From assembly GCA_043748015.1 (NCBI GenBank), contig JAYTOA010000032.1, forward strand, positions 1 through 15,049: a stretch of DNA of 15,049 bases, in the 5' to 3' direction. The stretch comes from JAIBBG01 sp043748015 (GTDB lineage: Bacteria > Bacteroidota > Bacteroidia > Flavobacteriales_D > Sanyastnellaceae). Every line of letters begins with the position of its first letter. Position 1 is the stretch's first letter. The notes beneath the pieces are model-generated. The model was given only the letters and a program-made list of their open reading frames with translations. It ran no database searches and was not told the origin of the DNA. The position numbers and the translations under genes were made by a program. Positions 1 through 8,840 of the stretch are shown piece by piece.

Positions 1-6
1 GTGAGC

Positions 7-174
7 ATGAAAATTTGCCTTGTCATTGTTTCGTTATTGCTTGCGATAGTGAAATCTTTCGGACAGTTGTCTGATGCCATTGCCATTACGAATCCCACTA
101 ACACACTTATGTCGATAACGACTGACGTTGGAAATGAGCAGCCCTCAGATATTCTGCTAATATTTGAAGATTGA
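7..174 (+). pseudogene. 5' remnant of a secreted VCBS/FG-GAP paralogue
   Basis: A 55-codon frame begins with a clear signal peptide: Lys at position 2, then a hydrophobic core CLVIVSLLLAIV, ending KSFGQ. The sequence after the predicted cleavage, LSDAIAITNPTNTLM, followed by a degenerate loop DVGNEQPSDILL, resembles the mature N-terminus and first calcium-loop repeat of the 1013-aa protein encoded at 4310 (FGNAVEISNNGP, then DFDNDGDMDVL). The frame stops at TGA (172-174). If that stop is read through, the same frame continues for 9 codons (DEAYLISKQ) to a TAG. No repeat array or sorting domain follows before the next gene at 230. I infer a truncated copy left by duplication or deletion in this surface-protein cluster. 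A real short secreted peptide is possible but less likely. An in-frame GTG at position 1 means the frame could begin upstream of the window. Confidence 0.6.
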
Positions 175-229
175 GATGAAGCTTATTTGATATCTAAACA
201 ATAGCATTAAACCATAACATAGAAAGATA

Positions 230-3200
230 ATGCTGAAAAAACTTTTATTCTTTGCCTCACTTGGGGCGTGCACAGAACTTTTCGGTCAGTTTGATCAAAC
301 CGAATTTTTGCATTTGGATCACGTCAATTATCATAATTCCGAAGATTCAAGGATGATTGCTGACATGAATAATGATGGCTTGGAGGATGTGGTGATAGGA
401 AACGTTGTTCTAACTATTCGTTATGGTAATGGAATTGGTTTGAATGAACCGATTTTATTGCCGAATGGCGCATCGGAGCTGAATATCGCGGCAAGTTTCA
501 ACCATGTAATAGCTCTTTTAGATATTGACAACAATGGGTTGCTTGATATCATTTTGAGCAATAGATGTCTGCTAAATTTTGGATATAACAATTTCAGTGC
601 GTCACAGATTTTGGCCGCAGGGGATATTCAGTTTGTCAAAGACTATAACAACGATGGATATCTGGACGTTATGTTCAGAGGGTATGGCAATAACAGTGAT
701 ACACATGCTTTGTTATTTAACGATGGTGCTGGAAACTTCAGTGCCAACGGCGTGATAATTCCTCTTGGTATCATCGTGGTGTCTGAAGATTTCAATGCAG
801 ATGGTTATACTGACATAGCTTATGACAATGGGATTTATTTTAATGATGGAAGTGGTAATTTCCCTGTTGTCAATACGGTTATTTCCAGTATGAATTGGTA
901 TGGTCAAAAGTACGCAACCGGAGATTCTGATGCGGACGGTTATACTGAAATAGCTTTTACTAATTTCCAAAACACGCTATATGTTTTAGAGTACGATCCA
1001 AATGGTTGGATCATAAATGTTCATGCGGATTTAGACATGCCAGCTGGACCGGAATTGTTTTTTAAGGACATGAATTCTGATGGTGTCGAAGACATAGTAG
1101 CAAGGAATAGTGATTATGGACCGTTAAACATCAAAATGTACTTGGGTAATGGGGATGGAACTTTTGGTATTTCTGCTGGTGCGTTTGAAACTGGTTTTGG
1201 TCAAGAAAGTAACGCTGGAGATTTTTTTGATCTTGATAACGATTCAGATTTGGATTTCTTACAATACTCACACGACTCGATTTTTCTTTATAGAAATGAT
1301 ACAGGACTCTTCGAAATTATTGAAGCAATTCCGAATTTTATCATGAAGCACAATTCAATTCCTATGGCGCTTGATTTAAATGGCGATGGCTTGATTGATA
1401 TATCCACTCTTGACTATTCTAATAATGAGGTGTACTTAATAAATGAGGGGGTGATGGTTTTTGGTTCACCCAACATTTCTCAATTAATTGAGGCGAATTA
1501 TTTGGATTACAAGGTTTTGAATTTTACTGATGACACTTTTCCAGACATAGTTTTTTTAACAGAAAATCAACTATTTCTAATGCGAAATTCCGAGGGAAAT
1601 TATTTTTTCAATCCAACATTGATTGCTGTGTCTTCAAATATGAGAAGGTTTGAATTGGCGGATTTTGATCTCGACTCTGATTTGGATTTCTTCTATAGTA
1701 AAAAAGATGGTAGCTTATGGTTTCAAGAAAATTTAGGGAACAACATTTTTGGAACTGAGATGATTCTTTTAAATAGTGTTCTTGATTTAACGAATGGATT
1801 TGAAGTAATTGTTCGCTTCGCAATAGAAAACTTTTCAAATGGTATTTATCCGGATATTTTTCTTGTGAGAAACTTTGCTTTGGGTAACTGGCCAAATATG
1901 TCAATTCAAAATGAATCTTATTTTTTGAATAATGAATTTGGTTTATTTGAAGGCGGTGAGCCGATTCTTGGGTCCCCAATTATCACCGGTGGCTATACAA
2001 ATACATTTACAGCCTTGCTTGTTGGTGACTTTAATCATGACGGATTCCAAGATCTAGTGCAGGATTTCAATGGCTTCAAGTTCTATGTTGGTGATGGACA
2101 AGGTAATTTTTCTATGTTGAGTTACCCAATTAGTGTCGGATGGTATGGACAGTTGAAGTCTTCGAATATTGATGGTGATAATAACTTAGAGTTCTTGTTC
2201 GAAGCATATGATAGCTGGTCTTTGATCATAGGAGAAATAGATTCATCCAACAATTTGATTACTGACACGTTAGCGGTGGGTGTTACACTGTTGAGAAGGT
2301 TCTTAGATATGAACAACGATAGTTATGACGACATTATGTTGGGCTGGCCACCGGATGGGAACCTTACACTTTTAATGAACGATACACATGGCAATTTTTT
2401 AAACTATGGCACTTATATAATGAGCGGATCATATATGAATGACGAAATATCCCAGGTAGATATGGATAATGATACTGATCGAGATTTGGTTTGGATAAAC
2501 TCTGTCGGAGTAATGCTCGCCCGAAGCAACGGCCAAGCAATCAGCAGTATTCAGGTCTCAGTTTATGTCGATGAAAACGAGAATGGCGTCAATGACAACG
2601 AGCCGATATTGTCCGGTGTTCCGATCTCAATTCAACCACCTCAACAGACTTATTATACCAATGGCAATGGATCGATTGCTGTTGCAAAAAGTGAGGGAGA
2701 GTATTTTGTAAACTGCTTGACTCCATCTTCGAACTGGATTCTTTCAGATTACTCGTCGGATACGATTCTTGTGACTAATCAATCTCAGATTTTTGCGATG
2801 GAGTTCGGATTGAAACCGAATGGCGTAGTGGGCGGAATTCAAAGTTCCTTTCAACATTTCAATGCGCTATGTGCCGACACTGTTCATTCTTCATTGAGTT
2901 TGTTCAATGAAGGAAATGTGAGAGGCAACATAGTCGTTACCATGAATATCGACTCGAATTGTGCTTTGTTCGATGCTACTCCGGCATACACCAGCCTAAT
3001 AAATAACATCGTTGTTTGGGAGATTGATTCGATATCCTATCAATCAAATGTTCCAATTGCGATGACTTTTACTTATCCGGGAATTGATTCACTCGGATTG
3101 ATTTTAAATCAGCAAATTTTTATTTACGAATATTTCCAAGAACAGCTCGTTTTTTCTGACTCGCTTGATATTGAAGAGATCATCACATGCTCCTACGACC

Positions 3201-4288
3201 CCAACGACATTACCGAAAACAACGGCCACACCGATGCCGGTTATATCCTCGACGGTGATCAACTTGAATACACCATTCGTTTTCAAAACACGGGAAATGC
3301 TCCTGCACAGAATGTGAGAATCGAAAATCAACTGAGTGAACTATTGCAACGAACTTCTTTGCAGCCCATCGCATGGTCGCACAATTTTGAATTGATGATC
3401 GATGAAAATGCAAAAGCCGTTTTTACTTTGAATAACATCAATTTGCCGGACTCAACGAACAACGAAGCAGAAAGTCATGGCTTTATCACCTATCGCATTC
3501 TCCCTGTTACAGGGCTTGCAGCCGGAACTGTCATCAACAATACCGCTGAAATTTATTTTGATTTCAATCCTGCTATCATCACTAACACCGAAATCAACAC
3601 CATTTACGACTGCATAGATCTGCAACAAGGCGCAGTTAGTGAAACTTCTGTTTGCTCAGGCGAAGAAATATCTTGCGGCAATAACGCAATATGGATTGAA
3701 AACCTATCTTGGAGTTTTAATGGAAATGATGTCGGAACAGGAAATTACACGCACTCGGTAGACGAAAGCGGAACACTCACCATGCAAGCATCAAATGCAC
3801 TTTGCGATTACACACAGAATTTTGAACTTATTGCAAACACAGCTGAAGCAAGTTTTGTTTCTAATGGAAATATGCTGACGGCAAATGATGCTACAAGCTA
3901 TCAATGGTATTTGGATGGCAATGAAATTTCAGGCGCTACACAACAGAATTATGAGATTACTGAAACAGGAAATTATAGTGTAATGGTGGTGGATGAGAAT
4001 GGATGTGATGGTGTGAGTGAGCCGATGAATGCAACATACACCGGATTAAATAATGTCTTCAAAGGGGAGCTTCGGGTTTTCCCAAATCCCGTATTAGATT
4101 TTGTTAACTTGCAGGTGCCTTCGGAATTGATTGGTGAGGATGTGAAAGTTACAAATGCCCTTGGTGAAGTTGTTATAGCGATGGGAGCGATAAAATCCGA
4201 ATGGATACGAATTGATTGTTCGCAGTTGAGTCGCGGTTGCTATTATTTGGCAGTTGGGACAAAGTCACGTTTAATAGTTGTTCAGTAA
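230..4288 (+). CDS. T9SS-exported VCBS/FG-GAP repeat surface protein (1352 aa)
   Basis: This is a large secreted or surface-anchored protein of unknown ligand. Residues 1-20 form a signal peptide ending FGQ. Residues ~40-770 hold about 15 calcium-loop repeats of the pattern D-x-(D/N)-x-D-G-x-x-D-(I/V/F), for example DMNNDGLEDVV, DYNNDGYLDVM and DFNHDGFQDLV, as in VCBS/FG-GAP beta-propellers. An SdrD-B-like segment (VYVDENENGVNDNEP) starts near 775. A DUF11/DUF7619-like domain runs from ~987 (CSYDPND) to ~1125, including FQNTGNAPAQNVRIENQL and FDFNPA. An Ig/PKD-like segment around 1223 (SYQWYLDG, GNYSVMV) precedes the T9SS sorting domain at ~1280-1352, with FPNP at its start and a final LIVVQ strand. 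Family knowledge says such cargos cross the outer membrane by T9SS and are released or attached to surface lipopolysaccharide. The gene probably forms an operon with the paralogue 21 bp downstream. Base composition is uneven: the repeat region is AT-rich, the DUF7619 region much less so. Confidence 0.93.
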   Translation: MLKKLLFFASLGACTELFGQFDQTEFLHLDHVNYHNSEDSRMIADMNNDGLEDVVIGNVVLTIRYGNGIGLNEPILLPNGASELNIAASFNHVIALLDIDNNGLLDIILSNRCLLNFGYNNFSASQILAAGDIQFVKDYNNDGYLDVMFRGYGNNSDTHALLFNDGAGNFSANGVIIPLGIIVVSEDFNADGYTDIAYDNGIYFNDGSGNFPVVNTVISSMNWYGQKYATGDSDADGYTEIAFTNFQNTLYVLEYDPNGWIINVHADLDMPAGPELFFKDMNSDGVEDIVARNSDYGPLNIKMYLGNGDGTFGISAGAFETGFGQESNAGDFFDLDNDSDLDFLQYSHDSIFLYRNDTGLFEIIEAIPNFIMKHNSIPMALDLNGDGLIDISTLDYSNNEVYLINEGVMVFGSPNISQLIEANYLDYKVLNFTDDTFPDIVFLTENQLFLMRNSEGNYFFNPTLIAVSSNMRRFELADFDLDSDLDFFYSKKDGSLWFQENLGNNIFGTEMILLNSVLDLTNGFEVIVRFAIENFSNGIYPDIFLVRNFALGNWPNMSIQNESYFLNNEFGLFEGGEPILGSPIITGGYTNTFTALLVGDFNHDGFQDLVQDFNGFKFYVGDGQGNFSMLSYPISVGWYGQLKSSNIDGDNNLEFLFEAYDSWSLIIGEIDSSNNLITDTLAVGVTLLRRFLDMNNDSYDDIMLGWPPDGNLTLLMNDTHGNFLNYGTYIMSGSYMNDEISQVDMDNDTDRDLVWINSVGVMLARSNGQAISSIQVSVYVDENENGVNDNEPILSGVPISIQPPQQTYYTNGNGSIAVAKSEGEYFVNCLTPSSNWILSDYSSDTILVTNQSQIFAMEFGLKPNGVVGGIQSSFQHFNALCADTVHSSLSLFNEGNVRGNIVVTMNIDSNCALFDATPAYTSLINNIVVWEIDSISYQSNVPIAMTFTYPGIDSLGLILNQQIFIYEYFQEQLVFSDSLDIEEIITCSYDPNDITENNGHTDAGYILDGDQLEYTIRFQNTGNAPAQNVRIENQLSELLQRTSLQPIAWSHNFELMIDENAKAVFTLNNINLPDSTNNEAESHGFITYRILPVTGLAAGTVINNTAEIYFDFNPAIITNTEINTIYDCIDLQQGAVSETSVCSGEEISCGNNAIWIENLSWSFNGNDVGTGNYTHSVDESGTLTMQASNALCDYTQNFELIANTAEASFVSNGNMLTANDATSYQWYLDGNEISGATQQNYEITETGNYSVMVVDENGCDGVSEPMNATYTGLNNVFKGELRVFPNPVLDFVNLQVPSELIGEDVKVTNALGEVVIAMGAIKSEWIRIDCSQLSRGCYYLAVGTKSRLIVVQ

Positions 4289-4309
4289 TCATATTAATTA
4301 TACTAAACC

Positions 4310-7300
4310 GTGAAAAAAATTTTACTCATTACAGCCTACGCCTTTTATGCTCTAACCTCCTATTCGCAATTTGGAAACGCCGTTGAAATAAGCAACAATG
4401 GCCCTGCATATTCTAGTGTGCATCCCATGGACTTCGACAACGATGGTGATATGGATGTGCTTTCAACTGATGGCTCAACCGGCGGTGACAGCGGAGACTG
4501 GTATTGGAATTTTTACACCGGCACTTTAGTAGCACAGAATTTTACCTTAAGTGAAAATGTGGGCACCAATAACTTTGTCAATCACACACTAATCGCCCTT
4601 AACGCACCACAATATTGGACATTTGGTGATTTGAGTGGCGATGGATTGTTGGATTTTGTTTATGCCGGGCAGTTTAACGGAAGCGCTACTTCATATAAAA
4701 TTTTCTACAGGGAAAATCTGGGCAATTTTTCTTTTGGCGTAGATGAACTCGTGTTTGAATTGCCAGCTTATGATGCACCTAATGTATGGGATTTTTGGTT
4801 TAGTCGTGTTGCCATTGGGGATGTGAATTCTGACGGCGACAATGAAATCGTGGCGCTGTATAATGGAACGCTTGGAGATCTGGATTCATACAATAATTGG
4901 GAAAATATCTATATGATCGACTATGAGTCAGGGATATTTAATGCCCCGGTGCTTTTAGACATGTCTTTGAATTCTGTTGGTGCTTGTGGTTGCCCAGATG
5001 AGATATCTGACTTGATCATCATGGATTATAACAACGATGGATGGAATGATGTGATTTTTCAACGTTTTGTTGGAGATGGCAATGAGATGATGGTGCACCT
5101 TGCATTAGGTGCGGGTGTATTTGGCAATGATCCTAATGCTCCAGGCTCATACAACTACTTGTATAGCTATAGTTGGGACATAGCGGATATGCAAGGTGAT
5201 GGCCAGAATAATTTAGTTGGCATTGATCCAAACATTGGATATCTCGAGGTGTCGGATCCAGATTTTTTATGGACGGTGTCACCATCTTTCAATCCTGTCA
5301 TTGATGCTGCGCCGGGATTAGCTGCTCTTGATATCGATGCTGATACGGACTGCGATATAGTCGTTCCCACTATCTCGGGTGAACTTGTCATTTTCGAACA
5401 AGACGACCTCTGGAATACTGCCGCCACCGATCTTGTTCTTAATTACTCTGTTTTTGATCCGGGAATTCCTTATGACGTCACTGCAATGTCTAGAATGGAT
5501 TATGACAATGATGGAGATCAGGACCTTGTAATCATTGCCGAAGGACACATTTATGTTGTCCCCATTGATAACACTATCGACAATTTTGCGACACTTCAGA
5601 TAAACGGGTATTTGGATGACAACGCAAATGGAGTATTTGATAGTGGAGAAAACTCCTATAATAATTTTAGTGCTGAAATCATTGCAAGCAATGATGATAT
5701 CAATTCCTATTTTACTCAATCAGGCGAAATAGATGCTAACTTGGTTCCTAATAATTACGAAGTGAATGTGATCGACAATTTCGGCGCATATAACCTTGGG
5801 ATAGCGATGCCCCTCAATGTCACTCTAGCTGATGTCTCTGCTGATATGACCATTGATGTGCCATTCGTCGTTGATGGCACGCCAACCTCTGCAGTAGATG
5901 CTTATTTGTTTTCATGGTCAGGAGTATGCGATGGCCCTTCAGTGAACCATTATATTAATGTCATGAATACAGATGGATTGGTGGCTGATGGGATCATTAC
6001 CTACACTTTAGATCCTGTCCACACCTTTATTTCTTCCGTGCCTGCGGCAACTACAGTAAGTGGAAATATAATTTCCTGGGAGTTTTTTGGTCTCGCTCCC
6101 AATGATGTTTTGCAGATTGTTGTGAATGTTTCTTCAGCTCCGTTGGCCTCATTGGGATCAGAAGTTACCAATACCCTGAATGTGCAGTTGATTGATGTCA
6201 ATGGAAATGTATCATTCGATATCAATGAATATGGCCAATATCTCGTTGGGTGCAGTTATGATCCGAATCAAATGACTGAGAATTTTGGTTTTACGGATGA
6301 AGGTTATATCCTCGATGTAGATCAATTGGAATACACTATTCAGTTTCAAAACTTGGGCAATGCTCCGGCAATTGATGTACGTATCGAAAATCAATTGAGT
6401 GATTTGCTTCAAAGAAGCACACTTCAGCCGATTGCATCATCTCATCCATATGATTTAATCATTGATGAGAACGACAATGCTATTTTCACGTTCAATGGTA
6501 TAAATCTACCCGATGCCACGAACAACGAAGCAGAAAGTCATGGTTTCATCACTTACCGCATTCTTCCTATTGAAGGCCTTGCACCTCAAACGGTGATCAA
6601 CAACACGGCGGAAATTTTCTTCGATTTCAATCCTCCAGTTCTTACGAATGTGGAAGTGAATACGATTTACAATTGCGCGGATCTCGAGCAAGCAACGTTG
6701 AGTGAAACGACTGTTTGCAGCGGTGAAGAAATCGCTCTTTCTAATAGTGCAATCTGGATAGAGAATTTGACGTGGACATTTAACGATGAGCTGGTAGGCA
6801 ATAGCGATTTTGTTTTTGTGTTAAACGAAAATGGAAGCATGGCGATGAATGCTTCTAATGCGCTTTGCAGTTTTTCTGAATCATTCGAATTGATTGCTGA
6901 AATAGCACTTTCTGATTTTAGCTCAGTTGGAAATTTACTTTCCGCTGTTGATGCGATCTCGTATCAATGGTATCTGAACGGAAGTGAAATTGTCGGTGCC
7001 AATGAACAGACTTTTCTCATCGCTGAAACAGGTAATTATAGCGTGATGATCACGGATGTAAATGGCTGCACCGCGACAAGCAATCAGCAAGCCGTTGTCT
7101 TCATTGGATTACAGGAAAATGTGGTGTCATTGTTTTCCATCTATCCAAATCCTGCTCAAAATGAATTTTGGATTTCATGTGATGTAAACATGTCGGGAAA
7201 AACATTGCGTGTCGTCAATGCCTTTGGTCAACAAATGGGTGACACATATAGGTTGAATGGATCTAGAATGAGAGTCGATTGTTCTAGTTGGGCTTCGGGA

Positions 7301-7351
7301 ATTTATCAACTACAGGTTGGAAATGATTCGGCGAGATTGGTCATAGATTAG
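4310..7351 (+). CDS. T9SS-exported VCBS/FG-GAP repeat surface protein, paralogue of the upstream gene (1013 aa)
   Basis: The start is GTG at 4310. It is chosen because it begins directly at a good signal peptide (KKILLITAYAFYALTSYSQ) and lies 21 bp after the previous stop, with no better ATG nearby. About seven calcium-loop repeats follow, including DFDNDGDMDVL, DLSGDGLLDFV, DYNNDGWNDVI and DYDNDGDQDLV, fewer than in the upstream gene. An SdrD-B-like linker (GYLDDNANGVFDSGE) begins near residue 430. The DUF11/DUF7619-like domain spans ~648 (CSYDPNQ) to ~789, an Ig/PKD-like segment has SYQWYLNG and GNYSVMI, and the T9SS sorting domain covers ~940-1013 with YPNP at ~945. From the DUF7619-like domain onward the protein aligns almost without gaps to the upstream protein. 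The region before it is much more divergent, which suggests a conserved export and display module carrying variable propellers. The ligand or function is unknown. Confidence 0.93.
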   Translation: MKKILLITAYAFYALTSYSQFGNAVEISNNGPAYSSVHPMDFDNDGDMDVLSTDGSTGGDSGDWYWNFYTGTLVAQNFTLSENVGTNNFVNHTLIALNAPQYWTFGDLSGDGLLDFVYAGQFNGSATSYKIFYRENLGNFSFGVDELVFELPAYDAPNVWDFWFSRVAIGDVNSDGDNEIVALYNGTLGDLDSYNNWENIYMIDYESGIFNAPVLLDMSLNSVGACGCPDEISDLIIMDYNNDGWNDVIFQRFVGDGNEMMVHLALGAGVFGNDPNAPGSYNYLYSYSWDIADMQGDGQNNLVGIDPNIGYLEVSDPDFLWTVSPSFNPVIDAAPGLAALDIDADTDCDIVVPTISGELVIFEQDDLWNTAATDLVLNYSVFDPGIPYDVTAMSRMDYDNDGDQDLVIIAEGHIYVVPIDNTIDNFATLQINGYLDDNANGVFDSGENSYNNFSAEIIASNDDINSYFTQSGEIDANLVPNNYEVNVIDNFGAYNLGIAMPLNVTLADVSADMTIDVPFVVDGTPTSAVDAYLFSWSGVCDGPSVNHYINVMNTDGLVADGIITYTLDPVHTFISSVPAATTVSGNIISWEFFGLAPNDVLQIVVNVSSAPLASLGSEVTNTLNVQLIDVNGNVSFDINEYGQYLVGCSYDPNQMTENFGFTDEGYILDVDQLEYTIQFQNLGNAPAIDVRIENQLSDLLQRSTLQPIASSHPYDLIIDENDNAIFTFNGINLPDATNNEAESHGFITYRILPIEGLAPQTVINNTAEIFFDFNPPVLTNVEVNTIYNCADLEQATLSETTVCSGEEIALSNSAIWIENLTWTFNDELVGNSDFVFVLNENGSMAMNASNALCSFSESFELIAEIALSDFSSVGNLLSAVDAISYQWYLNGSEIVGANEQTFLIAETGNYSVMITDVNGCTATSNQQAVVFIGLQENVVSLFSIYPNPAQNEFWISCDVNMSGKTLRVVNAFGQQMGDTYRLNGSRMRVDCSSWASGIYQLQVGNDSARLVID

Positions 7352-7470
7352 ATAAAAGTCGTGAGGCTTCTGTTGTAACTAACATGGGAACTATCAACAC
7401 CGTGCTGTGCTCATTTGGCTCATATTGGCGATCGAGAAAGATTGGAATGCGTATCTTGCGCCCGGATTCT

Positions 7471-7498
7471 TTTGATCCTAACCCTGTAAAGTACTTTT
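7471..7498 (+). promoter_or_regulatory. Candidate Bacteroidota sigma promoter for the desaturase
   Basis: TTTG (7471-7474) and TACTTTTC (from 7492) are separated by 17 bp. They resemble the Bacteroidota consensus TTTG then TAnnTTTG, with one mismatch in the -7 element. The -7 box ends only a few bases before the ATG at 7502, so transcription would begin at or next to the start codon. The match is short and could be chance in AT-rich DNA. Confidence 0.33.
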
Positions 7499-7501
7499 CA
7501 C

Positions 7502-8572
7502 ATGGCATTTGCAACTTTCAATACCAAGGAGCATCCCTTCTTTGATGAGCTAAAAAAGCGTGTTGACGCTTATTTTGAAACCAACAACCTCAATCGCTGG
7601 GGTAACTGGAAAATATATTTGAAGACGGGCATTTTGCTCACTTCGCTGGTGGGTCTATATGTTTGGTTGGTTTTCTTTACACCGGGCACATTGGCCAGTA
7701 TTGGGCTTTGTATAGCTCTGGGTCTAACACTTGCAGGTATCGGATTCAATGTGATGCACGATAGTGCGCATGGCAGTTTTTCACAGCATAAATGGATAAA
7801 TAATGTAATGGGATACTCATTGAATGTAATGGGTGGTGATGTGCATTTGTGGAAGACAAAGCACAACATGATCCATCACAGTTTCACCAATATTGACGGA
7901 CTCGATGACGATATCGATATTCAACCGGTGATGCGCATCAGCCTCAATCAGAAGCGCCGCTGGATTCATCGCTTTCAGCACATCTACGCTTTCATTTTCT
8001 ATGCATTGAATTATGTTTTCTGGGTGTTCTATTTCGACTTTTTGAAATACTTCACAGGAAAAGTAGGTGATATCAAAATCAAAAAATTTGGATTCTGGGA
8101 TCATGTAAGTTTCTGGGCAACCAAACTGACATACTTCTTCACTTTCATCGTTCTACCAATGATGATGGTGGGAGTGGTTCCAACAATTGTCGGATTCTTC
8201 ATCTTGACTTGCGCTTGCGGAACTGTGATTGCAATTGTTTTCCAGCTTGCTCACGTGGTTGAAGAGGCTGATTTTGTTGACGTATCCACAACTGACGGTA
8301 AAGTAGACGTGGAATGGGCTGTGCACCAGATCAACACAACAAGTAATTTCGCTACAGGTAGCAGCTTTGTTCATTGGTTCACAGGTGGATTGAATCATCA
8401 AGTGGAACATCACTTGTTCCCAAGAATTTCTCACGTTCACTATCCTGAATTGAGCAAGATCGTAAGAGATACTTGCGCACAATTCGGTATTCAGTACAAT
8501 GAACACAAAACTGTTTTGCAAGCTGTGCGTTCTCACGTAGTTCACTTGCGCGACATTGGAAGATACAATTAA
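7502..8572 (+). CDS. Membrane fatty-acid desaturase (356 aa)
   Basis: This is an integral-membrane, di-iron fatty acyl desaturase that introduces a double bond into acyl-lipid or acyl-CoA chains, using O2 and reduced ferredoxin or cytochrome. All three histidine boxes are present in order: HDSAH (His86, His90), HNMIHH (His121, His125, His126) and QVEHH (Gln300, His303, His304) within GLNHQVEHHLFPRI. Hydrophobic segments lie at ~41-60, ~64-85, ~161-180 and ~211-250, the expected four-helix arrangement with the metal boxes on the cytoplasmic side. The QxxHH third box and the FPxxxHxxYPEL tail fit the COG3239 type (linoleoyl-CoA/front-end desaturase-like) rather than a stearoyl-CoA type. There is no fused cytochrome b5 domain. 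Length is normal for the family. The gene stands alone, closed by a terminator 25 bp after the stop. Regiospecificity cannot be read from the sequence. Confidence 0.95.
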   Translation: MAFATFNTKEHPFFDELKKRVDAYFETNNLNRWGNWKIYLKTGILLTSLVGLYVWLVFFTPGTLASIGLCIALGLTLAGIGFNVMHDSAHGSFSQHKWINNVMGYSLNVMGGDVHLWKTKHNMIHHSFTNIDGLDDDIDIQPVMRISLNQKRRWIHRFQHIYAFIFYALNYVFWVFYFDFLKYFTGKVGDIKIKKFGFWDHVSFWATKLTYFFTFIVLPMMMVGVVPTIVGFFILTCACGTVIAIVFQLAHVVEEADFVDVSTTDGKVDVEWAVHQINTTSNFATGSSFVHWFTGGLNHQVEHHLFPRISHVHYPELSKIVRDTCAQFGIQYNEHKTVLQAVRSHVVHLRDIGRYN

Positions 8573-8596
8573 TCGAAAGCGATTTTTATAAACAGA

Positions 8597-8624
8597 AAAG
8601 CTGTCCAGTAGGGCAGCTTTTTTT
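8597..8624 (+). terminator. Intrinsic terminator of the desaturase gene
   Basis: A 10-bp stem (8597-8606 pairing with 8611-8620, one G-T wobble) closes a 4-nt AGTA loop. The stem's three terminal Ts run on into further Ts to 8624. It starts 24 bp after the desaturase stop. The opposite strand has only a weak T-rich tail after the same stem, so the hairpin might partly serve the convergent gene too. Confidence 0.88.
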
Positions 8625-8840
8625 ATTTGAAGATTTTTTGAGTTGGAGAATGGTTGATTTACCCTCCATTGCACTTACGATTGGCGTTGTGTGGCGCAAA
8701 GTGTTCTATAGCACATTTCGGCATCCTGTCAACTTGTTATCTGACAATCCTGTTTTTCCTTCTCCGTGATTTTAGTCGCGAAGTGCCACCTATCACATTC
8801 GACCACCCCAGATTCTAACCTCTAATTCCTGAATCCTTAC

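Noticed and set aside
1608..1979. 123-codon minus-strand open frame inside the first large surface-protein gene
   Set aside because: It is antisense to a well-supported coding region, has low-complexity composition and no family resemblance; a shadow of the AT-rich plus-strand gene.
7356..7375. AAGTC-GTGA-GGCTT hairpin after the second surface-protein gene
   Set aside because: The stem is only 5 bp with a wobble and no T-run follows, so it is too weak to call a terminator.
8153..8674. 173-codon minus-strand open frame over the end of the desaturase
   Set aside because: It is antisense to conserved His-box coding sequence and crosses the terminator; no recognisable domain.
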